The notes beneath the pieces are model-generated. The model worked only from the letters and a program-made list of their open reading frames with translations. It had not been told where the DNA came from and ran no database searches. From an uncultured Bacilli bacterium (GTDB lineage: Bacteria; Bacillota_I; Bacilli_A; RF39; UBA660), in assembly GCA_934089255.1 (NCBI GenBank), contig CAKOJI010000006.1, forward strand, positions 1 through 44,609: a stretch of DNA of 44,609 bases. The letters run 5' to 3'. A program made the translations under genes and the position numbers. Below are positions 7,636-15,479 of the stretch, one piece after another; within the stretch, counting starts at the first letter, position 1, and every line of letters begins with the position of its first letter.

Positions 7636-9978
7636 ATGGATAGAACAAGTATAAAAAATATATTAACAGAAAATGAACTTACTAGTATAGATGGATTTTT
7701 TAAAGCAGCAAACTATCTATCTTGTATTCAAATATATTTATTAGATAACCCATTACTAACTAGGCCATTAACAATTGATGATGTAAAACCTAGATTAGTA
7801 GGTCATTGGGGAACCGCTCCAGGACAGAATTTCATATATGCACATTTAAATAGAATTATAAAAAACAATTTACTTGATATGATTTACATTTCTGGCCCAG
7901 GACACGGTGGTCAGGCGATGATCAGCAATAACTATTTAGAAGGAACATATAGTTTATTTTATCCTGAAATAACAGAAGATATAGACGGTATAAAAAAATT
8001 ATGCAAAAGATTTTCTTTCCCAAAAGGAGTTTCAAGTCACGTAGCACCAGAAACACCAGGTTCTATAAATGAAGGTGGTGAGTTAGGATATAGTTTAGCA
8101 CACGCGTATGGAGCAGTATTAGATAATCCTGACTTAATTGCTGCATGTGTAATAGGTGATGGAGAAGCAGAAACAGGGTCATTAGCAACAAGTTGGCATT
8201 TAAATAAATTTATAAATCCATTAACAGATGGTGTAGTTTTACCAATTTTGCACTTAAACGGTTATAAAATTGCTAATCCAACAATATTAGGTAGAATGAG
8301 TGATGACGACTTAGAAAAAATGTTTGAGGGTATGGGATATGAAGTTCTATTTGTAGAAGGTCATGAGACAAGATACATGCATCAAAGAATGGCTGAAGTA
8401 TTAGATTACGCAATAACAAAAATAAAAATCAGAAAAATATTAGCAAAATCAAATATTAAAGAAAAAATACCAATGATAATTTTAAGATCACCAAAAGGAT
8501 GGACAGGTCCAAAAATTGTTGATGGAAAACAGGTAGAAGATTCGTTTAGATCACATCAAGTTCCAATAGTAGTAGATAAAGAGCATCAAGAATTATTGCC
8601 AGTTTTAAATCAATGGTTAAAATCGTACAAACCAGAAGAATTATTTGATGAAACTGGAAAATTAAGAGATAAGTACAAATTATTTGTTCCAGATAAAGAA
8701 TTTAGAATGGGATTAAGTAAGTATGCTAATGGTGGTTTATTAACGAAAAAAATAAATTTACCAAATGTATTAGAATATGGAATTGAATTTGATAAACCCG
8801 GCTCAATAAACGGAATGGATATGAAAGAATTGGGTAGATACTTAAAAGATGTCATAAAATATAATCCAACAAATTTTAGAATATTTGGGCCAGATGAAGC
8901 GTTATCAAATAGATTAAATTACGTATTTGAAGAAACAAACAGAGAATGGAATATGAGTATACTTCCTACAGACGATTACTTAAATAATCGAGGTAGAGTA
9001 ATTGATAGTTTCCTATCTGAAAATGTATGTGAAGGACTTTTAGAAGGTTATGTACTTACAGGAAGACACGGAATATTTCATACCTATGAAGCTTTCTCTA
9101 GAATAATTGACTCTATGGTAAGTCAACACACCAAATGGATAAAAGCATCAAAAGAAATAAGTTGGAGAAAACCAGTTCCTTCAGTAAATATTATTTTAAC
9201 AAGTCATATATGGCAGCAAGACCACAACGGATATACACATCAAGAACCAGGTTTTTTAAATCATTTAATAACAAAAAAGAAAGATCAAATAGGTTTATAT
9301 TTACCAGCAGATGCAAATACACTTATTTGTACTATCAATCATTGCTTAAAAACACAAAATAAAGTAAATGCAATAGTTGCTAGTAAACACGAAAGACCTG
9401 AATGGCTAAATATGTCATCAGCCATAAAGCATTTTAATAATGGTGCTAGTATCTGGTCTTGGGCAAGCGATAAAGAACCAAATATAATCTTAGGTTGTGC
9501 AGGTGACACACCGACACTTGAAGTTTTAGCGGCAAAAACAATACTAAAAAAATATATACCAGATTTAAAAGTAAGAGTTGTAAACGTAGTTAACTTATTA
9601 AAATTAGATAAATCTTCTCCTGAAGGACTAACTGATGAAGAATATAATTATTTATTTACAGAAAATTTACCAATAATTTTTGTATTCCACGGTTATCCAA
9701 ACTTAATAAAAGAACTTACATTAGATAGACAAAATAAAGACATAACTGTTCTTGGTTATATAGAAGAAGGCGCTATAACAACGCCATTTGATATGAGAGT
9801 AAAAAATAAAATAGATAGATTTAATATATGTTTAGAAGTAACAAAACATATAAGCGACACATTTGATAAATTCGAAATAACTAACTATGCAGTTAAAGAA
9901 CTAATTAAACATAACGAACATATTGTTAAATATGGTAAAGATTTAGAAGAAGTAGAAAATTGGAAATGGAACAATTAA
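7636..9978 (+). CDS. xfp: Xylulose-5-phosphate/fructose-6-phosphate phosphoketolase
   Basis: This 780-aa TPP enzyme splits xylulose-5-P (and often fructose-6-P) with phosphate into acetyl-phosphate plus glyceraldehyde-3-P (or erythrose-4-P). It is the key step of heterofermentative pentose metabolism. Family signatures are visible: the RLVGHWGTAPGQNFIYAHLN block near residue 54, GPGHGGQA around 97, the TPP motif IGDGEAETGSLATSWHLNKF around 175-195, and the DHNGYTHQEPGF segment around 530. Length is normal. It has its own promoter and ribosome site (GAGAGGG) and is monocistronic. It implies acetate and lactate or ethanol production from pentoses. Confidence 0.96.
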   Translation: MDRTSIKNILTENELTSIDGFFKAANYLSCIQIYLLDNPLLTRPLTIDDVKPRLVGHWGTAPGQNFIYAHLNRIIKNNLLDMIYISGPGHGGQAMISNNYLEGTYSLFYPEITEDIDGIKKLCKRFSFPKGVSSHVAPETPGSINEGGELGYSLAHAYGAVLDNPDLIAACVIGDGEAETGSLATSWHLNKFINPLTDGVVLPILHLNGYKIANPTILGRMSDDDLEKMFEGMGYEVLFVEGHETRYMHQRMAEVLDYAITKIKIRKILAKSNIKEKIPMIILRSPKGWTGPKIVDGKQVEDSFRSHQVPIVVDKEHQELLPVLNQWLKSYKPEELFDETGKLRDKYKLFVPDKEFRMGLSKYANGGLLTKKINLPNVLEYGIEFDKPGSINGMDMKELGRYLKDVIKYNPTNFRIFGPDEALSNRLNYVFEETNREWNMSILPTDDYLNNRGRVIDSFLSENVCEGLLEGYVLTGRHGIFHTYEAFSRIIDSMVSQHTKWIKASKEISWRKPVPSVNIILTSHIWQQDHNGYTHQEPGFLNHLITKKKDQIGLYLPADANTLICTINHCLKTQNKVNAIVASKHERPEWLNMSSAIKHFNNGASIWSWASDKEPNIILGCAGDTPTLEVLAAKTILKKYIPDLKVRVVNVVNLLKLDKSSPEGLTDEEYNYLFTENLPIIFVFHGYPNLIKELTLDRQNKDITVLGYIEEGAITTPFDMRVKNKIDRFNICLEVTKHISDTFDKFEITNYAVKELIKHNEHIVKYGKDLEEVENWKWNN

Positions 9979-10000
9979 TCTACTTTTTTTTAATTTTATG

Positions 10001-10009
10001 TGTTACAAT
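10001..10009 (+). promoter_or_regulatory. Probable extended -10 promoter
   Basis: TGTTACAAT with -10 TACAAT at 10004-10009, just after a T-run that follows the phosphoketolase gene and 20 bases before the next start codon. Confidence 0.4.
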
Positions 10010-10029
10010 TATAATAGGAGTGATTATAT

Positions 10030-10572
10030 ATGTTATATGATGACAAAGCGTTTTATATATTTGTTAGTGATGATGAATATCATAACAAAAAAATGTACTA
10101 TAGAAGTAATGAACTTAATGGTAAATTAATAATAAGTTACTATAAACTAGATGATGACATAGTAATAAGAATTAATTATCCAGATAAAGAAATATTATCA
10201 AAAGAAGTAGATTTAACTAATTATGAATTAATAACTAAATATTATATTGAAAGAATGGAATCAAATGGATTTGAAGAATATCCAACAACATATGAAAAAA
10301 TATATGGATTAGGAATATATAAAAAATATTTTGTAACAGGTTATACACCAGATATGCCTTGTATAAAAAAATATTTAGAATATGATTATTTAGAATATGA
10401 AAAACTAAACACTATAGCTGAAAACAAAAAAGAGTTAAGAGAATTAGAAGATTTATATAATAAATGTTTAGATTTTGATAATCCAGAAGTAGTAAAAAAG
10501 AAATTTACTGAATATGATAAAAATTATAAAACGATTACACAAAATTTTAAAGATGAAGAATTTTTAAATTAA
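10030..10572 (+). CDS. Hypothetical cytoplasmic protein
   Basis: The 180-aa protein has no signal peptide and no membrane segment. It is rich in Tyr, Glu, Lys and Asp. The first half looks beta-rich (FYIFVSDDEYHNKKMYYR, KLIISYYKLDDDIVIRI) and the last 50 residues alpha-helical. I do not recognise the family. SD AGGAGTGAT precedes the ATG. It is convergent with the SleB-like gene 8 bases downstream. No functional call is possible. Confidence 0.6.
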   Translation: MLYDDKAFYIFVSDDEYHNKKMYYRSNELNGKLIISYYKLDDDIVIRINYPDKEILSKEVDLTNYELITKYYIERMESNGFEEYPTTYEKIYGLGIYKKYFVTGYTPDMPCIKKYLEYDYLEYEKLNTIAENKKELRELEDLYNKCLDFDNPEVVKKKFTEYDKNYKTITQNFKDEEFLN

Positions 10573-10595
10573 AAAAAGAATTAATATAATTCTTT
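10571..10595 (-). terminator. Terminator of the SleB-like gene
   Basis: Arms AAAGAATT (10575-10582) and AATTCTTT (10588-10595), with a 7-base A-run on the plus strand at the left, read as hairpin plus U-tract on the minus strand. The stem overlaps the last codons of the gene. Confidence 0.65.
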
Positions 10596-11006
10596 GCATA
10601 CACCCGGATTAGGTTTATAAAAACAATGATTTTTATATCTACCAGCAAAAGGCTGTCCATAAAAATTGCTTTTACAATTATTACCGGTACCAGGTGCATA
10701 AAACCATAAAGAGTGAGTAGCAGGGTGATAGTATTCGCCATCTATCACTCTTTTTGCTAAATTTTTTTCAAATGTAGTGCTTGTGGAGTAAAAAAGAGAA
10801 GAATTAATTCCACTAAATCCACCTGGATTTTGGTAAATAACATCATATAATGTACGAATATCTTTAAAAACATCACAAGTTGCAATAGCACGATTAACTA
10901 TTACATTACCAACCATTAACATACCAAGACTACCTTCACCAAGTGCTTCAGCACGCATTAATCTAGCCACTAAATCTAATTCTTTTTTTGTATAACTGAC
11001 TAACAA
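10581..11006 (-). CDS. Cell wall hydrolase, SleB/CwlJ family
   Basis: The protein is a single Hydrolase_2 domain: LVARLMRAEALGEGSLGMLM with the catalytic Glu in RAEALGEG, then VGNVIVNRA, IYQNPGGFSG and the C-terminal HSLWFYAPGTG. SleB and CwlJ are lytic enzymes that degrade spore-cortex peptidoglycan at germination. There is no signal peptide and no peptidoglycan-binding domain, so it resembles CwlJ more than SleB. I choose the TTG at 11006 because AGGTGAT sits just upstream; a GTG at 11015 is inside that site. It fits with the gerA operon 20 kb away. Confidence 0.8.
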   Translation of the reverse strand: MLVSYTKKELDLVARLMRAEALGEGSLGMLMVGNVIVNRAIATCDVFKDIRTLYDVIYQNPGGFSGINSSLFYSTSTTFEKNLAKRVIDGEYYHPATHSLWFYAPGTGNNCKSNFYGQPFAGRYKNHCFYKPNPGVCKELY

Positions 11007-11043
11007 ACTAATCACCTATAAAATAATATGAATATAATATAAA

Positions 11044-11052
11044 ATTATAACA
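11044..11052 (-). promoter_or_regulatory. Extended -10 promoter for the SleB-like gene
   Basis: On the minus strand TGTTATAAT, with TATAAT at 11049-11044, sits in the short gap between the ApeA-like gene and the hydrolase gene. Confidence 0.45.
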
Positions 11053-11054
11053 AA

Positions 11055-12317
11055 TTATTTAAGATAACATAGTAAATAATTCTCATCAATTTCAATACCA
11101 GCCAAAGAATAAATTTCTAAATAACTAACTACTTTAACAAAATTTTTCACATTATATAACCATTGATTATTAATTTTCTTATATTTTGCCGGCTTGAAAG
11201 TAGGAATAGGTAACTCACTAATATAGTAACCATTATGTGAATAATAATTTCTCAAAGCTCTTACTTCTTCTTCTATAATACTATTTTTTTCATTTTTAAA
11301 AAATTTTTTCTTAACAATAGGATATTTTTCTAACAAATCAACTAAAAAATGACTATTTTTATTTTTATTAATTTTACTGTTAGTATATTCTAATACTCTA
11401 TAATATTCCAAAAATTGAATTTCCGTTGAAACAATATTTCTATCAAAATTTAAAAAAGGAAAGAAAATATTGCTATTTTCATCAGTAATATGTATTAATA
11501 GATCAAACAATCTATCAAAACTAAGAATATTATTTATTTTTTTACCTAAATAGAATGATGGTGTTTTTTCTTCTATGTTTTTATTCATAAGATTATAAAA
11601 TTCATAACTATTTTTTTTAGTACTATAGATAGTAATATGTTTACTTCTAGCATTTGTTAGCAAAAACAAATGAATTACACTATCAATTCTATTACTAACT
11701 TTTAATACAGTATCAAAATTAACATATTTTTCAAAAGAAATTTCAAAATATGAAGTAGGTTTAATATTATAATCATATGTATTAAAATCATAAGAAAAAC
11801 TATTTATAAGTTTAATTGTAATAACATTATTTTTATAAGAAACGTTAGATATAATTTCATCTTCTTTATGTTTTGCTTCAATATTTATTTTATTTACTGA
11901 TGTGATTATAGTAAATGATTTACTAGGAAATATATATTTAATGTAATCATTATAATAAATTATTTTTTTTATTCTAGTTTTATTTGTAAAATGAGTAATT
12001 GGTGTTTGCATATTATTTCCTATAATATACATTTGAGAAGAAATAATAGATTGAGGAATAGCCCTAAAAGTATTACTGTTTATAGCGCATCTATATAATG
12101 TTAATGGTTTATATTGACTAGTTATTCCATAAAATGTTTTAGTTTCTATTACTTTATCAAAGTCAAAATTATACAAACTAAATGCATTAAACTTATCAAC
12201 ATCTTTTACTTTTAATTCTAATTTATTTTCTTTTTCATTTATAATTGCTAACTTTTGTTCATCTTCTTTAATTTCTTTAAAAGGTTTCAAATCTAAATAC
12301 CCAAACTCATTATTCAT
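11055..12317 (-). CDS. ApeA-like HEPN domain protein, probable phage defence
   Basis: The 420-aa protein has a beta-rich N-terminal ~230 residues resembling the ApeA N-terminal domain (FGYLDL at the start, then FYGITSQYKPLTLYRC) and a helical C-terminal domain. The C-terminal domain contains EEEVRALRNYYSHNGYY at about residues 351-367. R-N-Y-Y-S-H matches the HEPN ribonuclease motif R-x(4)-H with the preferred Asn after Arg. ApeA proteins are single-gene abortive-infection systems whose HEPN RNase degrades RNA on phage infection. SD GGTGATTTT precedes the ATG. It sits next to tRNA-Trp and two HTH regulators. The HEPN motif is seen; the ApeA assignment is by overall resemblance. Confidence 0.7.
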   Translation of the reverse strand: MNNEFGYLDLKPFKEIKEDEQKLAIINEKENKLELKVKDVDKFNAFSLYNFDFDKVIETKTFYGITSQYKPLTLYRCAINSNTFRAIPQSIISSQMYIIGNNMQTPITHFTNKTRIKKIIYYNDYIKYIFPSKSFTIITSVNKINIEAKHKEDEIISNVSYKNNVITIKLINSFSYDFNTYDYNIKPTSYFEISFEKYVNFDTVLKVSNRIDSVIHLFLLTNARSKHITIYSTKKNSYEFYNLMNKNIEEKTPSFYLGKKINNILSFDRLFDLLIHITDENSNIFFPFLNFDRNIVSTEIQFLEYYRVLEYTNSKINKNKNSHFLVDLLEKYPIVKKKFFKNEKNSIIEEEVRALRNYYSHNGYYISELPIPTFKPAKYKKINNQWLYNVKNFVKVVSYLEIYSLAGIEIDENYLLCYLK

Positions 12318-12393
12318 AAAATCACCACAAGTATTATACTATAAAATTAAATATGTTTTATATAATAATATTATTGTTTTTTTTAATTTCAAT

Positions 12394-12417
12394 AAAAAAA
12401 CTAACTTTAAGTTAGTT
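12394..12417 (-). terminator. Terminator of tRNA-Trp transcript
   Basis: Arms AACTAACT and AGTTAGTT with a 7-base A-run on the plus strand, giving a strong hairpin and U-tract on the minus strand 10 bases past the tRNA 3' end. Confidence 0.8.
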
Positions 12418-12426
12418 ATCATCAAC

Positions 12427-12500
12427 TGGCAGGGGTGGAGAGAATCGAACTCCCATCAAAAGTTTTGGAGACTCCTATGCTACCATTATACCACACCCCT
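12427..12500 (-). tRNA. trnW: tRNA-Trp (anticodon CCA)
   Basis: Read on the minus strand, the acceptor stem is AGGGGTG/CACCCCT, the anticodon arm GGAGT-CTCCAAA-ACTTT with anticodon CCA at 12468-12466, and the T-arm GGGAG-TTCGATT-CTCTC. The discriminator G and CCA tail are encoded in the DNA. The CCA anticodon reads UGG only, consistent with TGA remaining a stop codon. It has its own promoter and terminator. The D-stem has one weak pair. Confidence 0.95.
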
Positions 12501-12512
12501 GTGGACATACTA

Positions 12513-12541
12513 ATTATAGCACACGTAATTAATTGATTCAA
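12513..12541 (-). promoter_or_regulatory. Promoter of tRNA-Trp
   Basis: On the minus strand -35 TTGAAT (12541-12536), 17-base spacer, -10 TATAAT (12518-12513) with TGC before it (extended -10). It ends 12 bases before the tRNA 5' end. Confidence 0.8.
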
Positions 12542-12552
12542 TATTTTTTTAG

Positions 12553-12577
12553 AAAAAACGAACTCTGATGTGAGTTC
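12553..12577. promoter_or_regulatory. Inverted repeat upstream of small HTH gene; also reads as minus-strand terminator
   Basis: Arms GAACTC (12560-12565) and GAGTTC (12572-12577). On the plus strand it ends 7 bases before the -35 of the HTH gene, where a repressor could bind. On the minus strand it is followed by six T (12558-12553), so it could stop antisense transcription reaching tRNA-Trp. The two readings cannot be separated here. Confidence 0.4.
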
Positions 12578-12584
12578 ATGTATA

Positions 12585-12612
12585 TTGATTAAAATTTTAA
12601 ATAAACTATAAT
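12585..12612 (+). promoter_or_regulatory. Promoter of small HTH gene
   Basis: TTGATT at 12585-12590, 16-base spacer, TATAAT at 12607-12612; the ribosome site GGTGA follows at 12614. Confidence 0.6.
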
Positions 12613-12624
12613 TGGTGAATATAT

Positions 12625-12885
12625 ATGGAAAAAAAACTAAGAGAAATTATAAGTAGTAACATTAGATACTACAGATTTTCAAATAAACTTACACAAGAAG
12701 ATTTAGGAGAATTAACAGGATTAAGTTCTAGATATATCAGTGATATAGAAAATAATAAAGGAAATATACCTATAGATACATTAGAAAAAATAGCAAAAAC
12801 ATTAAAAATTAAACCATATTTACTTTTAAAAGAACAAAAACATAAAAGACTTCCAGTAAGAGTTAATAACGAAATAAAAAAATAG
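12625..12885 (+). CDS. XRE-family HTH transcriptional regulator
   Basis: The 86-aa protein is little more than one Cro/C1-type helix-turn-helix: IRYYRFSNKLTQEDLGELTG and LSSRYISDIENNKGNIPID, then the helix LEKIAKTLKIKPYLLL. SD GGTGA lies 6 bases before the ATG. A dyad just upstream of its promoter is a candidate self-operator. It is convergent with the larger two-HTH regulator. Such small regulators are common in accessory loci; the target is unknown. Confidence 0.85.
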   Translation: MEKKLREIISSNIRYYRFSNKLTQEDLGELTGLSSRYISDIENNKGNIPIDTLEKIAKTLKIKPYLLLKEQKHKRLPVRVNNEIKK

Positions 12886-12899
12886 AAAAAATCTATTTT
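12879..12899 (-). terminator. Terminator between convergent HTH genes
   Basis: Arms AAAATAGA (12879-12886) and TCTATTTT (12892-12899). On the minus strand the stem is followed by a run of T, while the plus strand has only the T's of the stem. It overlaps both stop codons. Confidence 0.6.
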
Positions 12900-14581
12900 A
12901 TAACAACAATTGGATTATAACATTCAATTGCTTTAACCAATTTATTATGTCTTATAACAAAATGTATAATAGGATTAACACTTTTTGATAATATAACATA
13001 GTCTTCATTAACTATTGTAATGTCTATATTATCAAAATTTTTTTCTTTATTTTGAGTAACAATATAATTTTTGTTCTTATAATTAACAGTAGAATTATAA
13101 TGTTCTAAAAATTCATCATAATTATATGAAATACGTTTTTCAAAAAAAGAATTAGATAATGTTAAATAAATACTATTATCTTTAAAATTATCTCTACTTA
13201 CATTATATATAACATCATTTATTATATTAGTTTTTAATAACTCATTAGTATATTTTTCTTCAAAATGTTTATAATCTAAAATTTTATTTATATCATCAGA
13301 ATTAATATTATTTCTTTTTAAAATTGATTTTAACAATTTATCACTAATTGTAAATAATGGTAGGGAAGAATAAATCCTTTTTCTATCTTTTTTTTCGTTA
13401 ACACCATTTAATAAAAATTCCTTATATTGATCTTTATTTTCTACTTTATAAATATCCATTAAACTAGATGCTTTTTTTAAAATTAATCTACATTTTTCTT
13501 TATAATAATCAAGTTCTTTTAAGTTAGTTGCAATATAATATTTTCCTTTACTATGATTATTTTTTATACATTCTCCAGTCAATACAACACTACCAGAAGA
13601 ATAATTGATATGTTGATAAACCGTATTTTTAATCTCTTTAAAATAATAAGGACTTACCTGACCTGTCATATAAATAGGTATCCAACTTTCTAACCCTAAC
13701 ATCATTTCATTAAAAGGTCTATCTAAATTATGAATAATATTTAAATGTAATCCTTTTTTTAAACACATAGCAACGCCAAACATCCACTTCTTTGAAAAAT
13801 CTAAATCCTTAGCCATATCTTCCATTGGCATATCACTACACATAAAAATATCTTCTTTACTCTTAGATAAGACAGTTGCCTTAAAAAAATCCAATTCAGC
13901 TTTTTTCATTTCTTCTAAACCATAATAATTTTTAGTCTTTGCTTTATAAAATGGAATAGTAGGGATTTTTAACTCATCAAATTTTATAGATTTAATATAA
14001 TCATTTAAATCAAAATCATCCAATTTATTTAAAAAATTAGCAACCTCTTTATTTTCCTCTTTACTATTATTTATTATCCAATATTTAACATTATCAAAAT
14101 TAATAATGTCTTGCCCAAAAATATTATGATAAACATTTCCATACTTCTCTACACTATATTTTTTTAAAATAAAATTAGTTAAAGAATTAACAAATTCTTC
14201 TTTATTAGAAGGAACTCTGTTACCATTTCTAATTCTAGATAAATAACTAGGATCATAATTTAAATACTTTGATAAGACACTACACTTTATATCAAAATTA
14301 TCAATTAAAATATTTAAATTATTTTGTACATTACTAAAATTAATAGTAGAAACATTGTTAGTGCCAATAAAGTCATTAAATATATCTTCTTCTTTATATT
14401 TATTACTAGATAATTTAGATAAAGATTTAGATATTTTTTTTATAGTATCATGATTAGGAACTCTTAAACCATTTCTATATCTACTTACTATTGATTCTGA
14501 TAAATTAGCATCAATTGATAATTCTTTAGATGTACAACCAATTAAATTCATATACTTATTAAAAATTTCATTAAATTTCAT
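12893..14581 (-). CDS. Large regulator with two N-terminal HTH domains
   Basis: The start is taken at ATG 14581 because GGGGATGGTG lies just before it; the TTG 18 bases upstream precedes the site. The 562-aa protein has one HTH at about residues 5-45 (TSKELSIDANLSESIVSRYR) and a second near 95-125 (CSVLSKYLNYDPSYLSRIRN), each ending with the similar R-N-G-x-R-V-P turn. A long ~430-residue domain follows. Its centre (WMFGVAMCLKKGLHLNIIHN, RPFNEMMLGLESWIPIYMTG) looks like a conserved block I associate with uncharacterised clostridial-type regulators, perhaps a ligand-sensing or PLD-like fold. Function unknown. Confidence 0.7.
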   Translation of the reverse strand: MKFNEIFNKYMNLIGCTSKELSIDANLSESIVSRYRNGLRVPNHDTIKKISKSLSKLSSNKYKEEDIFNDFIGTNNVSTINFSNVQNNLNILIDNFDIKCSVLSKYLNYDPSYLSRIRNGNRVPSNKEEFVNSLTNFILKKYSVEKYGNVYHNIFGQDIINFDNVKYWIINNSKEENKEVANFLNKLDDFDLNDYIKSIKFDELKIPTIPFYKAKTKNYYGLEEMKKAELDFFKATVLSKSKEDIFMCSDMPMEDMAKDLDFSKKWMFGVAMCLKKGLHLNIIHNLDRPFNEMMLGLESWIPIYMTGQVSPYYFKEIKNTVYQHINYSSGSVVLTGECIKNNHSKGKYYIATNLKELDYYKEKCRLILKKASSLMDIYKVENKDQYKEFLLNGVNEKKDRKRIYSSLPLFTISDKLLKSILKRNNINSDDINKILDYKHFEEKYTNELLKTNIINDVIYNVSRDNFKDNSIYLTLSNSFFEKRISYNYDEFLEHYNSTVNYKNKNYIVTQNKEKNFDNIDITIVNEDYVILSKSVNPIIHFVIRHNKLVKAIECYNPIVVIK

Positions 14582-14764
14582 AACACCATCCCCAAACAAC
14601 TTATATAATACTAAATATTTTTACAATATGCAAATTGCTAAAAAGTCATTGACATTTCGTTAAATTCTATTTAAAAGAAACAATCTATATAATATACTTT
14701 AAATAGTAGTTATGTATTAAAGAAAATGAAAATACATAATATAAAAGAATTGGATGGTGAGTTT

Positions 14765-15478
14765 ATGGCATTAATAAAATGCCCAGAGTGTAAAAATAAT
14801 ATAAGTGATCAAGCAGATGTTTGTCCTAAGTGTGGTTATGAAATAAATAATAACAACAAAACTAATAAAAACAATAAAAAAATCGACTATAAATACTTAT
14901 TAATAGGTTTATTAATTATAGTTGTAGGATTTTATATGTTAAATAATAGAAATACTCCAACTACCGGAGGTGGAAGTGATAATCCAACAACAAATCCTTC
15001 TACTGGTACAACTACTCCTGGAACTAATAACGGATATGTAGTATTTAATGATACTAATTTAGGATTAAGCTACGAAATACCTAGTAATTATAAAACTTAT
15101 GTAGATAACAACAAACTAAGTTATGTAGGAAGTAATATTGATAACGAAGGTCCTTTAATTCCATATATAGTATTAGGTTGGGATAGCACATATAGTGATC
15201 CTGCACAATTTTTAAACGCATTCACTAAAGAATTACAAAAAGTATATGGTGAAGTATTAATAACAATAGATATGATTTCAAATACAATAGGAAATTACTA
15301 TGTATATGGTATACAATATCAATACAATTCGAGTGGACATATAGTAATAGATAATAGATATGCAATAAAAATTAATAATAAAATACTTATGATAGGTTCA
15401 AAAGAAGAAAATGTTAACACTGATACAATAAATAACATAGTAGGAGTAATCATACAAACTTTAAAAGGAGGTAATTAA
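14765..15478 (+). CDS. Zinc-ribbon, single-TM protein with extracytoplasmic domain
   Basis: I start at ATG 14765 because GGTGAG lies 5-10 bases upstream. The 237-aa product has an N-terminal zinc ribbon with two CxxC pairs (CPECKN and CPKCGY, residues 6-26), a Lys/Asn linker, a TM helix (about 45-61: YLLIGLLIIVVGFYML), a Thr/Pro/Gly/Ser-rich linker (NTPTTGGGSDNPTTNPST) and an outer domain starting FNDTNLGLSYEIPSNY. The following gene begins 1 base after its stop, has a near-identical zinc-ribbon start and is a PrsW-type membrane protease, so the pair may act together. The outer domain family is not recognised. Confidence 0.75.
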   Translation: MALIKCPECKNNISDQADVCPKCGYEINNNNKTNKNNKKIDYKYLLIGLLIIVVGFYMLNNRNTPTTGGGSDNPTTNPSTGTTTPGTNNGYVVFNDTNLGLSYEIPSNYKTYVDNNKLSYVGSNIDNEGPLIPYIVLGWDSTYSDPAQFLNAFTKELQKVYGEVLITIDMISNTIGNYYVYGIQYQYNSSGHIVIDNRYAIKINNKILMIGSKEENVNTDTINNIVGVIIQTLKGGN

Positions 15479-15479
15479 T

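Noticed and set aside
9135..9362. 75-codon plus-strand frame inside the phosphoketolase gene
   Set aside because: It lies fully inside a conserved enzyme gene in another frame with no independent signals.
12427..12442. tRNA-Trp 3' end as an integration site for an island
   Set aside because: No second copy of the tRNA 3' end and no integrase is visible within the window.
12427..12500. Possible TGA-as-Trp code (Mollicutes-like)
   Set aside because: Only a CCA-anticodon tRNA-Trp is seen, Trp codons in conserved proteins are TGG, and TGA ends real genes such as the prsW-like gene, cdd and rimI.
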